Origin: an uncultured Bacteroidales bacterium
GTDB lineage: Bacteria; Bacteroidota; Bacteroidia; Bacteroidales; Paludibacteraceae
Length of the DNA: 64,000 bases
Reading direction: 5' to 3'
NCBI GenBank assembly: GCA_902779705.1
Contig: CACZCR010000001.1
Location: 62,001 to 126,000, forward strand
The number at the start of each line of letters is the position of its first letter. Within the stretch, counting starts at the first letter, position 1. Under the pieces are notes generated by a model. That model searched no databases, was not told where the DNA came from, and saw only the letters and a program-made list of their open reading frames with translations. A program made the position numbers and the translations under genes. Below are positions 7,272-17,043 of this stretch, in pieces.

Positions 7272-10200
7272 ATGAAACGATTCCCAGCAATCTTTTTCAG
7301 CCTGTTAATCGCAGTATCGGCTTTTGCCGAGATTAACGTGAAAGGTAAGGTAATCGACGCAGATGGCGCAGAGCCTATGATTGGTGTCAGCATTCTTGTG
7401 AAGGGCACCAGTATCGGTACTGTGACTGACGTTGATGGTAATTTCGAACTCAAGGTGCCTGACAAAGCCGTGTTGCAGTTGTCGTACATCGGCTACAAGA
7501 CCGTTGAGTTGCGTGCAGTACAAAACATGCAGATTATCATGGAGACGGATGCTACTCAGTTGCAAGAGGTAGTATCGCTTGGCTATTCGGCCGTTAAGCG
7601 TGCTGAGTTGTCTTCAGCCGTAGTAACGGTAAGCAGTGAGGCTTTGACAGATGTGACTTCGAGTGATATCGGAAACATGCTGCAAGGTAAGGTAGCCGGT
7701 TTGACGGTTTCTAATGCAGGTGGTCAGCCGGGTGATGCGGCTCAGATCCGTATTCGTGGTACAGGTTCTATTAATGCCGGTAGTGCTCCTATCTACGTAG
7801 TAGATGGTGTAGTAGGTGGCGCGTTTAATCCTAACGATGTAGAGACTATCTCTGTATTGAAGGATGCAGGTTCAACCGCTATTTACGGTGCACAGGGTGC
7901 AGGTGGTGTTATCGTTGTAACGACCAAGTCCGGAAAGAAAGGTGATAAGGTTCATGTGGATCTGAAAGCTACAGCCGGAGGCAAGCAAGCATTGTTTGGA
8001 AACTATAAAATGATGAACTCGGCAGAGCTCTACAATTTCCATGGTCAACTCTTCTCACCGACTGTATTTAGGCTTACTTATCCTGAGTCGCTGTTGGAGC
8101 AGGACTGGAATTGGCAGAATGAGTTCTTCCATACGGGTGTTATCCAAAACTATAACGTAGCAGTTCACGGAGGTTCGGAGCATGTGGGTTATTTTGTTTC
8201 GCTTGACTATTTTGATGAGCAAGGAACATTGAAGACCACAGGTATGAAGAAAGTGAGCGGTCACGCATCGTTGAAGGCTGACATTACCAAATGGTTGGAC
8301 ATGAATATCAAGGTGGACTTCTCGAAGTCGTCGGTTGACTATCCGTCGAGTTGGACGATGATGGGCGATGCTTACTATAAGATGCCTTGGGACTGCCCGT
8401 ATGCATATGACGAGAACGGTAACCTGACCGACCAATATGTATTTATGAACAGCGGTAAGCGTCCGGATAACGGTCAGAAGTGGTGGAGCCAAGAGACTTG
8501 GAATGCACTTCATACTGCTCAGTATAACTACTCGAGATCAGATAACTTTGATTTCGCAGGTGTGTTGCAACTGGGTGTACATTTCACCGACTGGTTGCAT
8601 TTCACAACGACCAATACGTTCGGCGCAGGTCATTGGCTGTCTTCGGAGTATGTAGATCCTCGTACGTATAATACGGAGCATCAAACCGGATATATAGGCA
8701 AGAGTACCGGTCAAAGTAAATCGTTTGGTACGACCAATATCTTGAAGGGTGGTTACCAATGGGGTGCTCACAGCTTTAATGCGATGTTGGGTCAAGAATT
8801 CAGTATCTGGCAATCTGAGTACCTAAGTGCTTCGGGTATTGGAATGCCGAACGGCGTAGAGGCATTGAACTCGTCGTCTCCGTTTGGAGTAGGCGGTTAT
8901 ATTATGCCGGGTAAGGGCTTGTCGTTCTTCGTACAGGCTAGTTACGACTATGCAAAGCGTTACTTCCTCACCGCTTCGTATCGTACGGAGGCTAACTCCA
9001 ACTTCGGTACCACGCACCGTTGGGGTCACTTCCCCTCAGTCGCAGCCAGCTGGTTAATCAGTAACGAGGAGTTCATGAAGGGTCAGGATGTTGTTTCGTT
9101 CTTGAAACTGCGTGCATCCTATGGTATTACGGGTAATAGCGATATTCCTGCTTACCAGTATATGTCCACTTATTCGCTGAACGCTCTTTACCAGAACAAA
9201 GTGGCTGGTAGTCCGAGCCGTATGGCAAACCCGGGTTTGCACTGGGAGACCGCGAAAATGGCAGCTGTCGGTATTGACCTGTCATTCATCAAGCGTATTG
9301 ATATGAATATTGACCTCTACCAAACGGATAACACGGATCTGTTGCTCTACGTTCCGCAACCGCCATCATCCGGTTTCTACGAGGTAATGAAGAACGCAGG
9401 TTCGGTTCGTAACCGTGGTATTGAGTTCAATGTTAATGCAAACGTGATCAATATGAACGGATGGCGTTGGGATGTAGGCTTCAACATCGGTTTCAACCAA
9501 AACCGCGTAGTTGATCTGCCTAACCACCTTCCGATCTTCCAACAGGCATCGTCTGTTAACCAGCGCATTGCAGAGGGCGAAGATATCTACACTTGGTGGT
9601 TGAAAGAGTGGGCTGGTGTTGATCCTGCTAACGGTGATCCGCTTTGGTATTGCGTAGATGAAGATGGTAACTATATCTTGGATGAACAAGGCAATAAGAC
9701 CACTACTAATAACTACAACGCAACGCAGGCACACGCAGTAGGTAAGGCTACTCCGTTGTTCTCCGGTGGTTTGAATACGCAGTTGAGCTGGAAGGGTATC
9801 TTCATTCACCTGAACAGCAACTTCCAGTATGGTAACATGATTTATAACTATACTCGTCATTCGTCAGATGCTGATGGTGCTTATCTGGGTTACAACCAGC
9901 TCTCTATTGAGAATAATAAACTCGGTTGGAGCCGTTGGCAGAACCCGGGCGATAACGCTACTCACCCGAAAGCTACTTTGAACGGTAACAAGAACGCAAA
10001 CCAGATTTCGTCTCGTTATTTGGAGGATGGTTCTTACTTCCGTCTTAAGAACTTGACCGTAGGTTATGATTTCCCGACCAAGCTTATCAGCAAGGCTCGC
10101 ATGACCAAGTGTCGTATCTATTTCTCGGCAGACAACCTCTTCACTGCGTCTAAGTTCTCGGGTATGGACCCGGAAATCACGCTGGAGAAATCGACTTACA

Positions 10201-10274
10201 GTCTTGCCGGCTTCTATTCGGAAAACTATCCTGTTGGACGTACCTTCCAAGGAGGAGTTGAGATTTCTTTCTAA
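7272..10274 (+). CDS. SusC-like TonB-dependent outer-membrane transporter
   Basis: 1000 aa. Signal peptide (1-19), then a carboxypeptidase-D-like/CarboxypepD_reg domain (VKGKVIDADG to ~residue 95), a plug domain (LQGKVAGLTV, RIRGTGSINAG, PIYVVDG, ~105-225) and a 22-strand barrel region ending in the aromatic C-terminus EISF. It imports oligosaccharides using TonB energy, together with the SusD-like lipoprotein encoded directly downstream. There is no N-terminal STN signalling domain, so it is not of the ECF anti-sigma-coupled type; this fits regulation by the DeoR protein instead. Confidence 0.97.
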   Translation: MKRFPAIFFSLLIAVSAFAEINVKGKVIDADGAEPMIGVSILVKGTSIGTVTDVDGNFELKVPDKAVLQLSYIGYKTVELRAVQNMQIIMETDATQLQEVVSLGYSAVKRAELSSAVVTVSSEALTDVTSSDIGNMLQGKVAGLTVSNAGGQPGDAAQIRIRGTGSINAGSAPIYVVDGVVGGAFNPNDVETISVLKDAGSTAIYGAQGAGGVIVVTTKSGKKGDKVHVDLKATAGGKQALFGNYKMMNSAELYNFHGQLFSPTVFRLTYPESLLEQDWNWQNEFFHTGVIQNYNVAVHGGSEHVGYFVSLDYFDEQGTLKTTGMKKVSGHASLKADITKWLDMNIKVDFSKSSVDYPSSWTMMGDAYYKMPWDCPYAYDENGNLTDQYVFMNSGKRPDNGQKWWSQETWNALHTAQYNYSRSDNFDFAGVLQLGVHFTDWLHFTTTNTFGAGHWLSSEYVDPRTYNTEHQTGYIGKSTGQSKSFGTTNILKGGYQWGAHSFNAMLGQEFSIWQSEYLSASGIGMPNGVEALNSSSPFGVGGYIMPGKGLSFFVQASYDYAKRYFLTASYRTEANSNFGTTHRWGHFPSVAASWLISNEEFMKGQDVVSFLKLRASYGITGNSDIPAYQYMSTYSLNALYQNKVAGSPSRMANPGLHWETAKMAAVGIDLSFIKRIDMNIDLYQTDNTDLLLYVPQPPSSGFYEVMKNAGSVRNRGIEFNVNANVINMNGWRWDVGFNIGFNQNRVVDLPNHLPIFQQASSVNQRIAEGEDIYTWWLKEWAGVDPANGDPLWYCVDEDGNYILDEQGNKTTTNNYNATQAHAVGKATPLFSGGLNTQLSWKGIFIHLNSNFQYGNMIYNYTRHSSDADGAYLGYNQLSIENNKLGWSRWQNPGDNATHPKATLNGNKNANQISSRYLEDGSYFRLKNLTVGYDFPTKLISKARMTKCRIYFSADNLFTASKFSGMDPEITLEKSTYSLAGFYSENYPVGRTFQGGVEISF

Positions 10275-10321
10275 TAATGAGTTAAAGAGTTAATGAATTA
10301 AAAATTTTGAAAGGATCGATT

Positions 10322-12031
10322 ATGAAAACGAAAGCATTATATATCGCCGCAGTGCTTGGAATGGTACTCGGTTTTAGCAGTTGCAACCTCGACACCTTCC
10401 CTTCGGATGAGTTGAACAGTGATTTGTTGCTGCAAGACGCAAAGGGTGCAGAGTATATTATGGATGGCTGCTATGCTGTTCTGAAAGACGAGGTAGATTT
10501 CCTCGGATATGCATCCGGTAACTGCTATGTGCGTCACTATTTCCAATTGTCGGAATTCCCGGCAGATAACATCTGTCTGTCAGCTCATACAACCGACCCG
10601 TTGTATGAGGCAACCGCGTATATGATGACCGATGGTCTGAAGAACGTAGGTACGCTCTGGATGGTAGCTTATAAAGTGATCTATATGACCAATACGGTGA
10701 TTGAGACTTTGGATCCTACCAAGGCAGAGAACAATCAGTTGCTTGGCGAGGCATACTTTATGCGTGCTTTGATGCACTTACATATGGTAACGCTGTATGC
10801 ACAGCCCTATTCGTTTGGCCGTGACAATTTAGGTGTGCCTCTGCGTATCACCACTTCTTCGGAAGGTATCAAACGTAACCCGGTGGGTGAGGTCTATGAT
10901 CAGATCGTAGCAGACTTGCGCAAAGCAGCTGACTTGATGGGTAAATCGCGTGTTCCGGGTAATGCCGGGTATCCGTGCAAAGAGGCAGCATTAGGTGTGC
11001 TGAGTCGTGTATATCTCTATATGGAGGATTATGACAAGTGTATCGCAACGGTTGACGAGGCTTTGAATGGCGCTTCTGCAGATTCGAAGTTGGAGCCGCA
11101 AGCTACTTTCCCGAACTATTTTGCAAATGCTAAGACCTCTAAAGAGACACTCTTCTGTGTTGCTCATGAAACAACGGATGATCGTGGACAATCGTCTATT
11201 GGTTCGATGTACCTGAAGGATGGTATCGGTTGGGGTGAGATTTATCCGTCAGACCCGCTGATGTACTTGTATGAGCGTCATCCGGAGGATGTACGTATGC
11301 GTTTCATCCTGCCGCAGTACTCCGGCAAAACGGGAAAGAAAGTATATGTTACTGTTCCGGCTAGCGAAGGTAATCCGGAAACACCGCATATCAAGTATGT
11401 GACTAATCTGATTGATAATGCAGGTGAGTACTCGTTCAAGGGGTCGGATGGCAATACTTATCCGATTGAGAAACGTATGGTGAACGGCGAGGCAAAAGCT
11501 GATCCGGCAGGTCCGTACTTTGAGTATCATACAAACTACATGGGAGAGGATTGTTTGGTACGTATCAACAATGACGTAACGCTCCGTACCGGTTATACGA
11601 TTCCGATGATCTTCATCAGCAAGTTCAGCTATCAGGATGGCAATCCGATGTTGAGTTCTCCGGTATTCTGCCGTTGGGGTGAGGTGATTTTGAACCGTGC
11701 AGAGGCATATGCTCGCAGTGGTCATGATGCAGAGGCATTGGCAGACGTGAATGTCATTCGTACCCGCGCAGGTATTCCTAACTATTCAGTAGGAGATCTG
11801 CAAGGTTATGAGAATGTGATAGATGTAGTAATGGACGAGCGTCGTCTGGAGTTGGCGTGGGAAGGCCATCGTCATTTCGATATGTGCCGCAACAAACTCA
11901 AAATGGATCGTCGCTATGCCGGTGCACAGCCGTATAAGATTGTAGATCCGACGACTGAGCCGCATATTATCTATCCGATTCCGAATAATGAATGGACGGT
12001 AAGTGGAATTCAACAAAACCCCGGCTATTAA
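10322..12031 (+). CDS. SusD-like glycan-binding outer-membrane lipoprotein
   Basis: 569 aa. The start at 10322 is preferred over 10307 because it gives a clean lipoprotein signal (GFSSC, lipid Cys about residue 21). The N-terminal NLDTFPSD stretch, tetratricopeptide-like helices with AYFMRALMHLHMV, and the C-terminal RRLELAWEGHRHFDMCR and YPIPNNE motifs are diagnostic of SusD/RagB. It acts as the lid of the SusC barrel, capturing glycan at the surface. It follows SusC by 47 nt. Confidence 0.97.
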   Translation: MKTKALYIAAVLGMVLGFSSCNLDTFPSDELNSDLLLQDAKGAEYIMDGCYAVLKDEVDFLGYASGNCYVRHYFQLSEFPADNICLSAHTTDPLYEATAYMMTDGLKNVGTLWMVAYKVIYMTNTVIETLDPTKAENNQLLGEAYFMRALMHLHMVTLYAQPYSFGRDNLGVPLRITTSSEGIKRNPVGEVYDQIVADLRKAADLMGKSRVPGNAGYPCKEAALGVLSRVYLYMEDYDKCIATVDEALNGASADSKLEPQATFPNYFANAKTSKETLFCVAHETTDDRGQSSIGSMYLKDGIGWGEIYPSDPLMYLYERHPEDVRMRFILPQYSGKTGKKVYVTVPASEGNPETPHIKYVTNLIDNAGEYSFKGSDGNTYPIEKRMVNGEAKADPAGPYFEYHTNYMGEDCLVRINNDVTLRTGYTIPMIFISKFSYQDGNPMLSSPVFCRWGEVILNRAEAYARSGHDAEALADVNVIRTRAGIPNYSVGDLQGYENVIDVVMDERRLELAWEGHRHFDMCRNKLKMDRRYAGAQPYKIVDPTTEPHIIYPIPNNEWTVSGIQQNPGY

Positions 12032-12097
12032 GAGTCGAGATCATATAGAAAACAACCAATCAACATTATTAATTAACCCAATTAAAACATTAAAATC

Positions 12098-13078
12098 ATG
12101 AAAGCGAACAAATTTTTTGCCGTAGCGCTGGCAGCGCTTACATTGGTGGCTTGTGAGAAAAAAGAAGAGCCGACAGAGCAACTGACTATTACCCCGGCAG
12201 TGGCAGAGGTTTCTGTAGGAGCAACTGTTCAGTTGAGCGCAAACATGGAAGTTACATGGTCTTCGAGCGATGCAACAATCGCAGGTGTTAACGAGAACGG
12301 TTTGGTAACCGGTAATGCAAAGGGTGAGGCTACTATTACTGCAAAGGCTGTTAAGTCTAATGCTGTAGCAACTTGCAAGATTACAGTAAAAGAGGGTGGT
12401 GTAACTCCTCCAGCTGATGTTCCGGAGATCGATGTTACTGATAACTCGTTGGCAGACTGGGATGCACTTCCTGCAGAGTATGTTGTTTCGGCTGTTTGCC
12501 CGGAGGATGCAGCTATGCTTGGCTTGAAGAGTGTTAAGGTTTATGCTACTGCAATGTACATCAACATCCTCGTTGAGCCGAACATGGACGACATCACTGA
12601 CCTTGAGTGGGTTCCGTTCCACGTTTATATCGACGCTGATAACAGCGATGAGACCGGTGGTTATGGTGACGAGTTTGCTGATGCAAACACCGACCTCCTC
12701 TGCGAGTCCGCTATATTCTGCGAAGGTCAACCGTATGCTTACAATCCTGCTGTATTCAAATGGTGGGGTGAAGTAGGTGCAGACGGTTGGGATTGGACTG
12801 ACCCGAGCGTAGAGCACGACGGCTCTGACTTCTGGGGCGCTATCATCGGTGAAGGTCAACTTCCTGTTGGTAACAGCCAGTACGTAGATGGTAAGTTCGA
12901 GATCCAAATCCTCCGCGAGTTGCTCGGTACTGTACACGAGATGAACGACAGCGAGTTCGGTATCGGTTTCGATATCCAACAAAACTGGAGCTCTGTAGGT
13001 ATCCTTCCGTGCGGTTCTGCAACTGATGAGAATCCTAACGGTGAGATGGCTAAACTGAAAGTTAAAATTAACAAATAA
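12098..13078 (+). CDS. Surface glycan-binding lipoprotein with BIG2 domain (SusE-position)
   Basis: 326 aa. Lipobox TLVACEKK (Cys about residue 19), then a BIG2-type Ig domain (~28-105, TWSSSDATIAGVNENG and GEATITA), a Pro-rich hinge (VTPPADVPEI), and a C-terminal beta-sandwich of ~200 aa resembling CBM9/DOMON-type folds, with repeated aromatic and acidic residues (WDWTDPS, IDADNSDETGG). Its place directly after SusCD and its domain layout fit the variable surface glycan-binding proteins of PULs. No catalytic residues are apparent. A strong hairpin follows the stop. Confidence 0.8.
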   Translation: MKANKFFAVALAALTLVACEKKEEPTEQLTITPAVAEVSVGATVQLSANMEVTWSSSDATIAGVNENGLVTGNAKGEATITAKAVKSNAVATCKITVKEGGVTPPADVPEIDVTDNSLADWDALPAEYVVSAVCPEDAAMLGLKSVKVYATAMYINILVEPNMDDITDLEWVPFHVYIDADNSDETGGYGDEFADANTDLLCESAIFCEGQPYAYNPAVFKWWGEVGADGWDWTDPSVEHDGSDFWGAIIGEGQLPVGNSQYVDGKFEIQILRELLGTVHEMNDSEFGIGFDIQQNWSSVGILPCGSATDENPNGEMAKLKVKINK

Positions 13079-13143
13079 GAAGTGACCGGAACTTCGTTGG
13101 TTTTAACAACAACACAAATTAAGCTTAATCAATGTTGATTGAA

Positions 13144-13188
13144 GGTGCCGGTGTGGTGGCACACCGCCCCACACCGGTACTATTTTTT
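13144..13188 (+). terminator. Terminator or attenuator after the SusCD block
   Basis: A 13-bp GC-rich stem (13144-13156 with 13169-13181, two G.U pairs) is followed by TATTTTTT. It divides the SusCD/binding-protein block from the enzymes downstream and may set a lower expression level for them, since no promoter is obvious before 13200. Confidence 0.85.
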
Positions 13189-13199
13189 ACTCAAAAAGG

Positions 13200-14612
13200 A
13201 TGATGAGAAATATTCTTCCCATAGCAATGTGTGTTCTGCTGTTGGCAGGATGCAATACCAATCCTCCTGAACCTAAGGGTGAAACCATTACTTTTACAGA
13301 GTCGGATTCGATCATCGCGAATCCGGAGCGTGGATTGTTTGCACAGATATATTATACCTCTGCAGATTTGAATTCACACGCGAGTGCAACCACTATAGAG
13401 AGGCTGCGTGACGGGAATAACAAGATGACCCTTCTGTTGCACTCCTACTATCTGACCGACTATATGGAGTCGGATATTCCCCAAGAGTTTTTAGATCGCT
13501 TGGAAACCAATATGAATGCTCTACGCGAAGGCGGCGCAAAGGTCGTACTTCGTTTCTCCTATAAAAGCAGTATGGATACTAAGGATAAGCCTTGGAATGC
13601 TACTCCGGAATGGATCCATAGGCATATAGACCAGATTACTCCGTATTTGCAGAAGCATGCTGATGTGATTGCGTGTGTACAGTGTGGTTTTCTTGGCAGC
13701 TGGGGTGAGTGGTACTACACGGATAACGGATATAGACAGAACCCGACCAAAGACTCCGATTACGAGATGCGTTGGGAGGTGCTGGAGCATATGCTTCGTG
13801 CTGTGCCGGAGAGTCGTCAAGTGGCTCTGCGTATACCGGCATATAAGAGACGCTGGTTGAAGATGCGTGGTGATACGTTGATGAGTCCGCTGACAGCGTC
13901 TGAAGCACATGATGGATCGTATAAGGCTCGTATAGCAGGACATAATGACTGCTTTGTGTCTTCTTCCAATGATGTAGGTACCTATCTGGGCGGAGACAAA
14001 GAACGTAATTTCTGGGCAGAGGATACCAAATATACCTTTATGGGCGGTGAGACCTGCGAGAAATGCAGTTACTCCAACGGTACGTATACACTCAAAGAGA
14101 TGCGCAAATACCACTGGTCTTACATCAACCGTGACTATCGTGAAAGCGTGACAAGCATGTGGCGTCAAGATGGTACGATGGACTCGATATTGCACCGTAT
14201 AGGATATCGTTTGGTGTTGGATAAAGTGATTGTGACTTCGAAACCGGTGTTTGACCGTCCGTTTGAGATGTACTGTGTGCTGCACAACCGTGGTTTTGCT
14301 GCTCCGATGAACAAGCGTGATGTGGAACTGGTGTTTGTTAATGCAAATGACCCGAGCGAGAAACATGTGTTCAAACAGGATGTGGATCCGCGTTTCTGGC
14401 TGCCGGAAGAAGAGCATAAGTTCACGTTGTCATGTACGCTCAATAATTTCCAAGAAGGACAATATAAGGTGTATCTCAACTTGCCGGATCCGTATGAATC
14501 GCTGCATAATGATCCACGTTATTCGATTCGTCTGGCAAATGAGAATATGTGGGAAGCAAAAACCGGTTATAACTACATAACAACTATCAATGTTAATGGC
14601 CTGCAGGATTAA
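13200..14612 (+). CDS. DUF4874/DUF4832-like lipoprotein
   Basis: 470 aa; lipobox LLAGCNTN near residue 19. The opening ANPERGLF, the TIM-barrel-like N-terminal domain with GFLGSWGEW and a C-terminal all-beta domain with LHNRGFAAP match the paired DUF4874 plus DUF4832 arrangement of secreted Bacteroidota proteins, which look like glycoside-hydrolase relatives of unknown activity. An AAAAAGGA ribosome site precedes two adjacent ATG codons (13200 and 13203). The 3' end overlaps the next gene by ~20 bp, so they are co-translated. Confidence 0.75.
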   Translation: MMRNILPIAMCVLLLAGCNTNPPEPKGETITFTESDSIIANPERGLFAQIYYTSADLNSHASATTIERLRDGNNKMTLLLHSYYLTDYMESDIPQEFLDRLETNMNALREGGAKVVLRFSYKSSMDTKDKPWNATPEWIHRHIDQITPYLQKHADVIACVQCGFLGSWGEWYYTDNGYRQNPTKDSDYEMRWEVLEHMLRAVPESRQVALRIPAYKRRWLKMRGDTLMSPLTASEAHDGSYKARIAGHNDCFVSSSNDVGTYLGGDKERNFWAEDTKYTFMGGETCEKCSYSNGTYTLKEMRKYHWSYINRDYRESVTSMWRQDGTMDSILHRIGYRLVLDKVIVTSKPVFDRPFEMYCVLHNRGFAAPMNKRDVELVFVNANDPSEKHVFKQDVDPRFWLPEEEHKFTLSCTLNNFQEGQYKVYLNLPDPYESLHNDPRYSIRLANENMWEAKTGYNYITTINVNGLQD

Positions 14613-16137
14613 ATACATAGTATTGTTGCTAGTGATGTGTTGCACGGTGCATGCTGCTGATTGGTGGGGTGCATCGGTGGGACTTGGTCATGAGCAACCG
14701 TATACCAATATGTCGACTTTTGATCTGTCGACTCAGGATGCCAACAACCAGTTGGTACCGTTGTTCTTGTCATCGGACGGTGAGTATATGTGGTCGGACG
14801 GTGCGTTTAAGTTTGCGGTCAAGGATGGGGAGATTGAGAGTTCGGTGAAGATGGAGCGCGTGAAGGCGGGTGAGACATTGCGCGAAGCCTATATGGCAGC
14901 GCAAGCGAAGTATTTCCCTGCTAACGGGCAGTTGCCCGATACGCTGTTTTTTACTATGCCGCAGTATAATACATGGATAGAGTTGATGTATAATCAGAAC
15001 CAGGCTGATATCTTGAAGTATGCCCATGCAGTGGTGGACAATGGTTTTCCGGCAGGTGTGCTGATGATAGATGATAACTGGCAGCGGTACTATGGTAATT
15101 TTGAGTTCAAGGCAGAACGTTTTGCTGATGCGAGAGGCATGATAGACGAGTTGCATGGTTTGGGCTTCAAAGTGATGGTATGGATTTGCCCGTTTGTCAG
15201 CCCGGACTCTCCGGAGTATAGGGAGTTGGCAGCGAAAGGGTACTTGATTAAGAATCCCGAAGGTGGCGTGGCTATACTGAACTGGTGGAATGGTTATTCG
15301 GCTTGTTACGATCTGACCAACCCTGAGGCAGCTACCTATTTTGTGCAGGTGTTGAAGGATGCACAAGAGAAATACGGTATTGATGGGTATAAGTTTGACG
15401 CAGGGGATAATAACTGTTATGCTTCCGCCGCTATTAAGGCTTATGAAAAGAATGCAACGACTGTTGATCATACAACGTCGTGGGCAAGGATAGGATTGGA
15501 GTTCCCGTTCAATGAGTATCGTGCTTGTTGGAAGATGGGAGGTCAGCCGCTTGTACAACGTTTGGGTGATAAGGATTACAGTTGGGCAGCGGTACAACAG
15601 TTGATTCCGCAAATGTGTGTGGCAGGATTGTTGGGCTATGCCTATGCGTGTCCGGATATGGTAGGTGGTGGACAGTTTACTGCATTTTTGGATATTGACG
15701 AGAAGGAATTTGACCAGGCGCTGATAGTACGTTCGGCACAAGTGCATGCATTGATGCCTATGATGCAGTTCTCGGTAGCGCCGTGGCGTATATTGAGTAA
15801 GGAGAATTTGGCCATCGTTCAGCGGATGGCAAAGTTGCATGCAGCCTTTGGTCCGTATATTATGCAATATGCACACCAGGCGGCTAAGACCGGCGAGCCT
15901 ATAGTCAGGTGTATGGAATATCAGTATCCGCATCAAGGATTTGTGCAAGTGAAGGATCAGTTTATGTTGGGTGATAAGTATCTGGTAGCTCCGGTAGTGG
16001 ATAAACGTTTGGAGCGCGAGGTGAAGTTGCCTAAAGGTACATGGCGTGATGAACAAGGCAAGGTGTATAAGGGCGGTAAGACGTATAAGATCAAAGTGCC
16101 GTTGGCTCGTTTGCCGTATTTCGAAAAACTGGATTAA
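14590..16137 (+). CDS. GH31-family alpha-glycosidase
   Basis: 515 aa with a signal peptide (cleavage after VHAA, ~residue 22). GH31 signatures: LMIDDNWQ, VMVWICPFVSPDSPEY, IDGYKFDAGD with D270 as nucleophile, and LGDKDYSW with D327 as acid/base, then the C-terminal beta region (FMLGDKYLVAPVVDK). It is shorter than typical GH31 alpha-glucosidases because the N-terminal beta domain is reduced. It probably releases alpha-linked sugars in the periplasm, partnering the GH36-like lipoprotein. Start may be 14590 or 14596; both overlap the upstream gene. Confidence 0.85.
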   Translation: MLMACRIKYIVLLLVMCCTVHAADWWGASVGLGHEQPYTNMSTFDLSTQDANNQLVPLFLSSDGEYMWSDGAFKFAVKDGEIESSVKMERVKAGETLREAYMAAQAKYFPANGQLPDTLFFTMPQYNTWIELMYNQNQADILKYAHAVVDNGFPAGVLMIDDNWQRYYGNFEFKAERFADARGMIDELHGLGFKVMVWICPFVSPDSPEYRELAAKGYLIKNPEGGVAILNWWNGYSACYDLTNPEAATYFVQVLKDAQEKYGIDGYKFDAGDNNCYASAAIKAYEKNATTVDHTTSWARIGLEFPFNEYRACWKMGGQPLVQRLGDKDYSWAAVQQLIPQMCVAGLLGYAYACPDMVGGGQFTAFLDIDEKEFDQALIVRSAQVHALMPMMQFSVAPWRILSKENLAIVQRMAKLHAAFGPYIMQYAHQAAKTGEPIVRCMEYQYPHQGFVQVKDQFMLGDKYLVAPVVDKRLEREVKLPKGTWRDEQGKVYKGGKTYKIKVPLARLPYFEKLD

Positions 16138-16164
16138 AGATACAAACTAAAAACAATTGATATT

Positions 16165-17043
16165 ATGAAAGACAAACTTTGGTTAGTGTTTATCCTTATC
16201 ACCGTTGTTACATGGGGTGTATGGGGAGCATTCTCAGGTTATCAGATTCAGCATGGAATACCTGATACAGTAGTTTATATTGTATGGGCGTTGACGATGA
16301 TTCCGTGCGCTATTACTGCGTTGGTTATCAACAAAGGCAAGTTTTTGCGTGACGGTAAGTCAGCCTTGCTTGGCTGTACGGTTGGTTTGTTGGGCGCCGG
16401 AGGTCAGTTGGTGCTGTTTAAAGCGCTGACTTTGGGTCCGAGCTATATCATCTATCCGTTTATCTCGATGTCGCCAGTGATTGTGATTACTTTGGCTGCT
16501 ATCTTCCTGAAGGAGAAAGCGACCAAGTGGCAGATAGCCGGTATTGCTGTAGCGTTGGTAGCTATCTTGTTGCTGTCATTGGAGACAGGACAAGAAGGCA
16601 GCCCGGTAAGCGGCTGGTTGTGGATCGTGTTGGCATGTCTGGTACTGATGGCCTGGGGTATTCAAGGCTTCTTTATGAAGTTTGCTAACAACTCGATGGA
16701 CGCAGAGTCGATCTTTGTGTGGATGGCATTGTCGGGTTTGGTGCTGATACCTGTGGCTTGGTATATGAACAAAGAGGGTAATACCGAGTTTTTTGCTCAA
16801 AATCCGGAGGTTATGTCTCAGTTCTGGGCATCGTTTGGTATTCAGATCTTGAACTCAATCGGTGCGTTGACTTTGGTATACGCTTACCGTTATGGTAAGG
16901 CCGTGATTGTGTCGCCGATGGAAGGTCTGTCGCCCATGGTGACGGTACTGCTGTCGTTGATTATTTTGAGTGTTATTCCTAACCCCTTACAAATTGCAGG
17001 TATATGTTGCGCCGCGTTTGCTATGTATGCGCTCTCCAAGTAG
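16165..17043 (+). CDS. EamA/DMT-family inner-membrane transporter
   Basis: 292 aa with about ten hydrophobic segments in two five-helix repeats, including WGVWGAFSG near the start, AIFLKEKATKWQIAGI at the end of repeat 1 and the same kind of block near the C-terminus: the EamA pattern, close to bacterial sugar carriers of the GRP/RhaT type. In this operon it is likely to carry the released monosaccharide into the cytoplasm (inference). Its last 40 bases overlap the following gene in another frame. Confidence 0.8.
   Translation: MKDKLWLVFILITVVTWGVWGAFSGYQIQHGIPDTVVYIVWALTMIPCAITALVINKGKFLRDGKSALLGCTVGLLGAGGQLVLFKALTLGPSYIIYPFISMSPVIVITLAAIFLKEKATKWQIAGIAVALVAILLLSLETGQEGSPVSGWLWIVLACLVLMAWGIQGFFMKFANNSMDAESIFVWMALSGLVLIPVAWYMNKEGNTEFFAQNPEVMSQFWASFGIQILNSIGALTLVYAYRYGKAVIVSPMEGLSPMVTVLLSLIILSVIPNPLQIAGICCAAFAMYALSK

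Noticed and set aside
8055..9860. Long antisense open frames opposite SusC, amylase and other highly expressed genes
   Set aside because: Third-position bias of the real genes creates stop-free antisense frames; these have no signal peptides, motifs or promoters.
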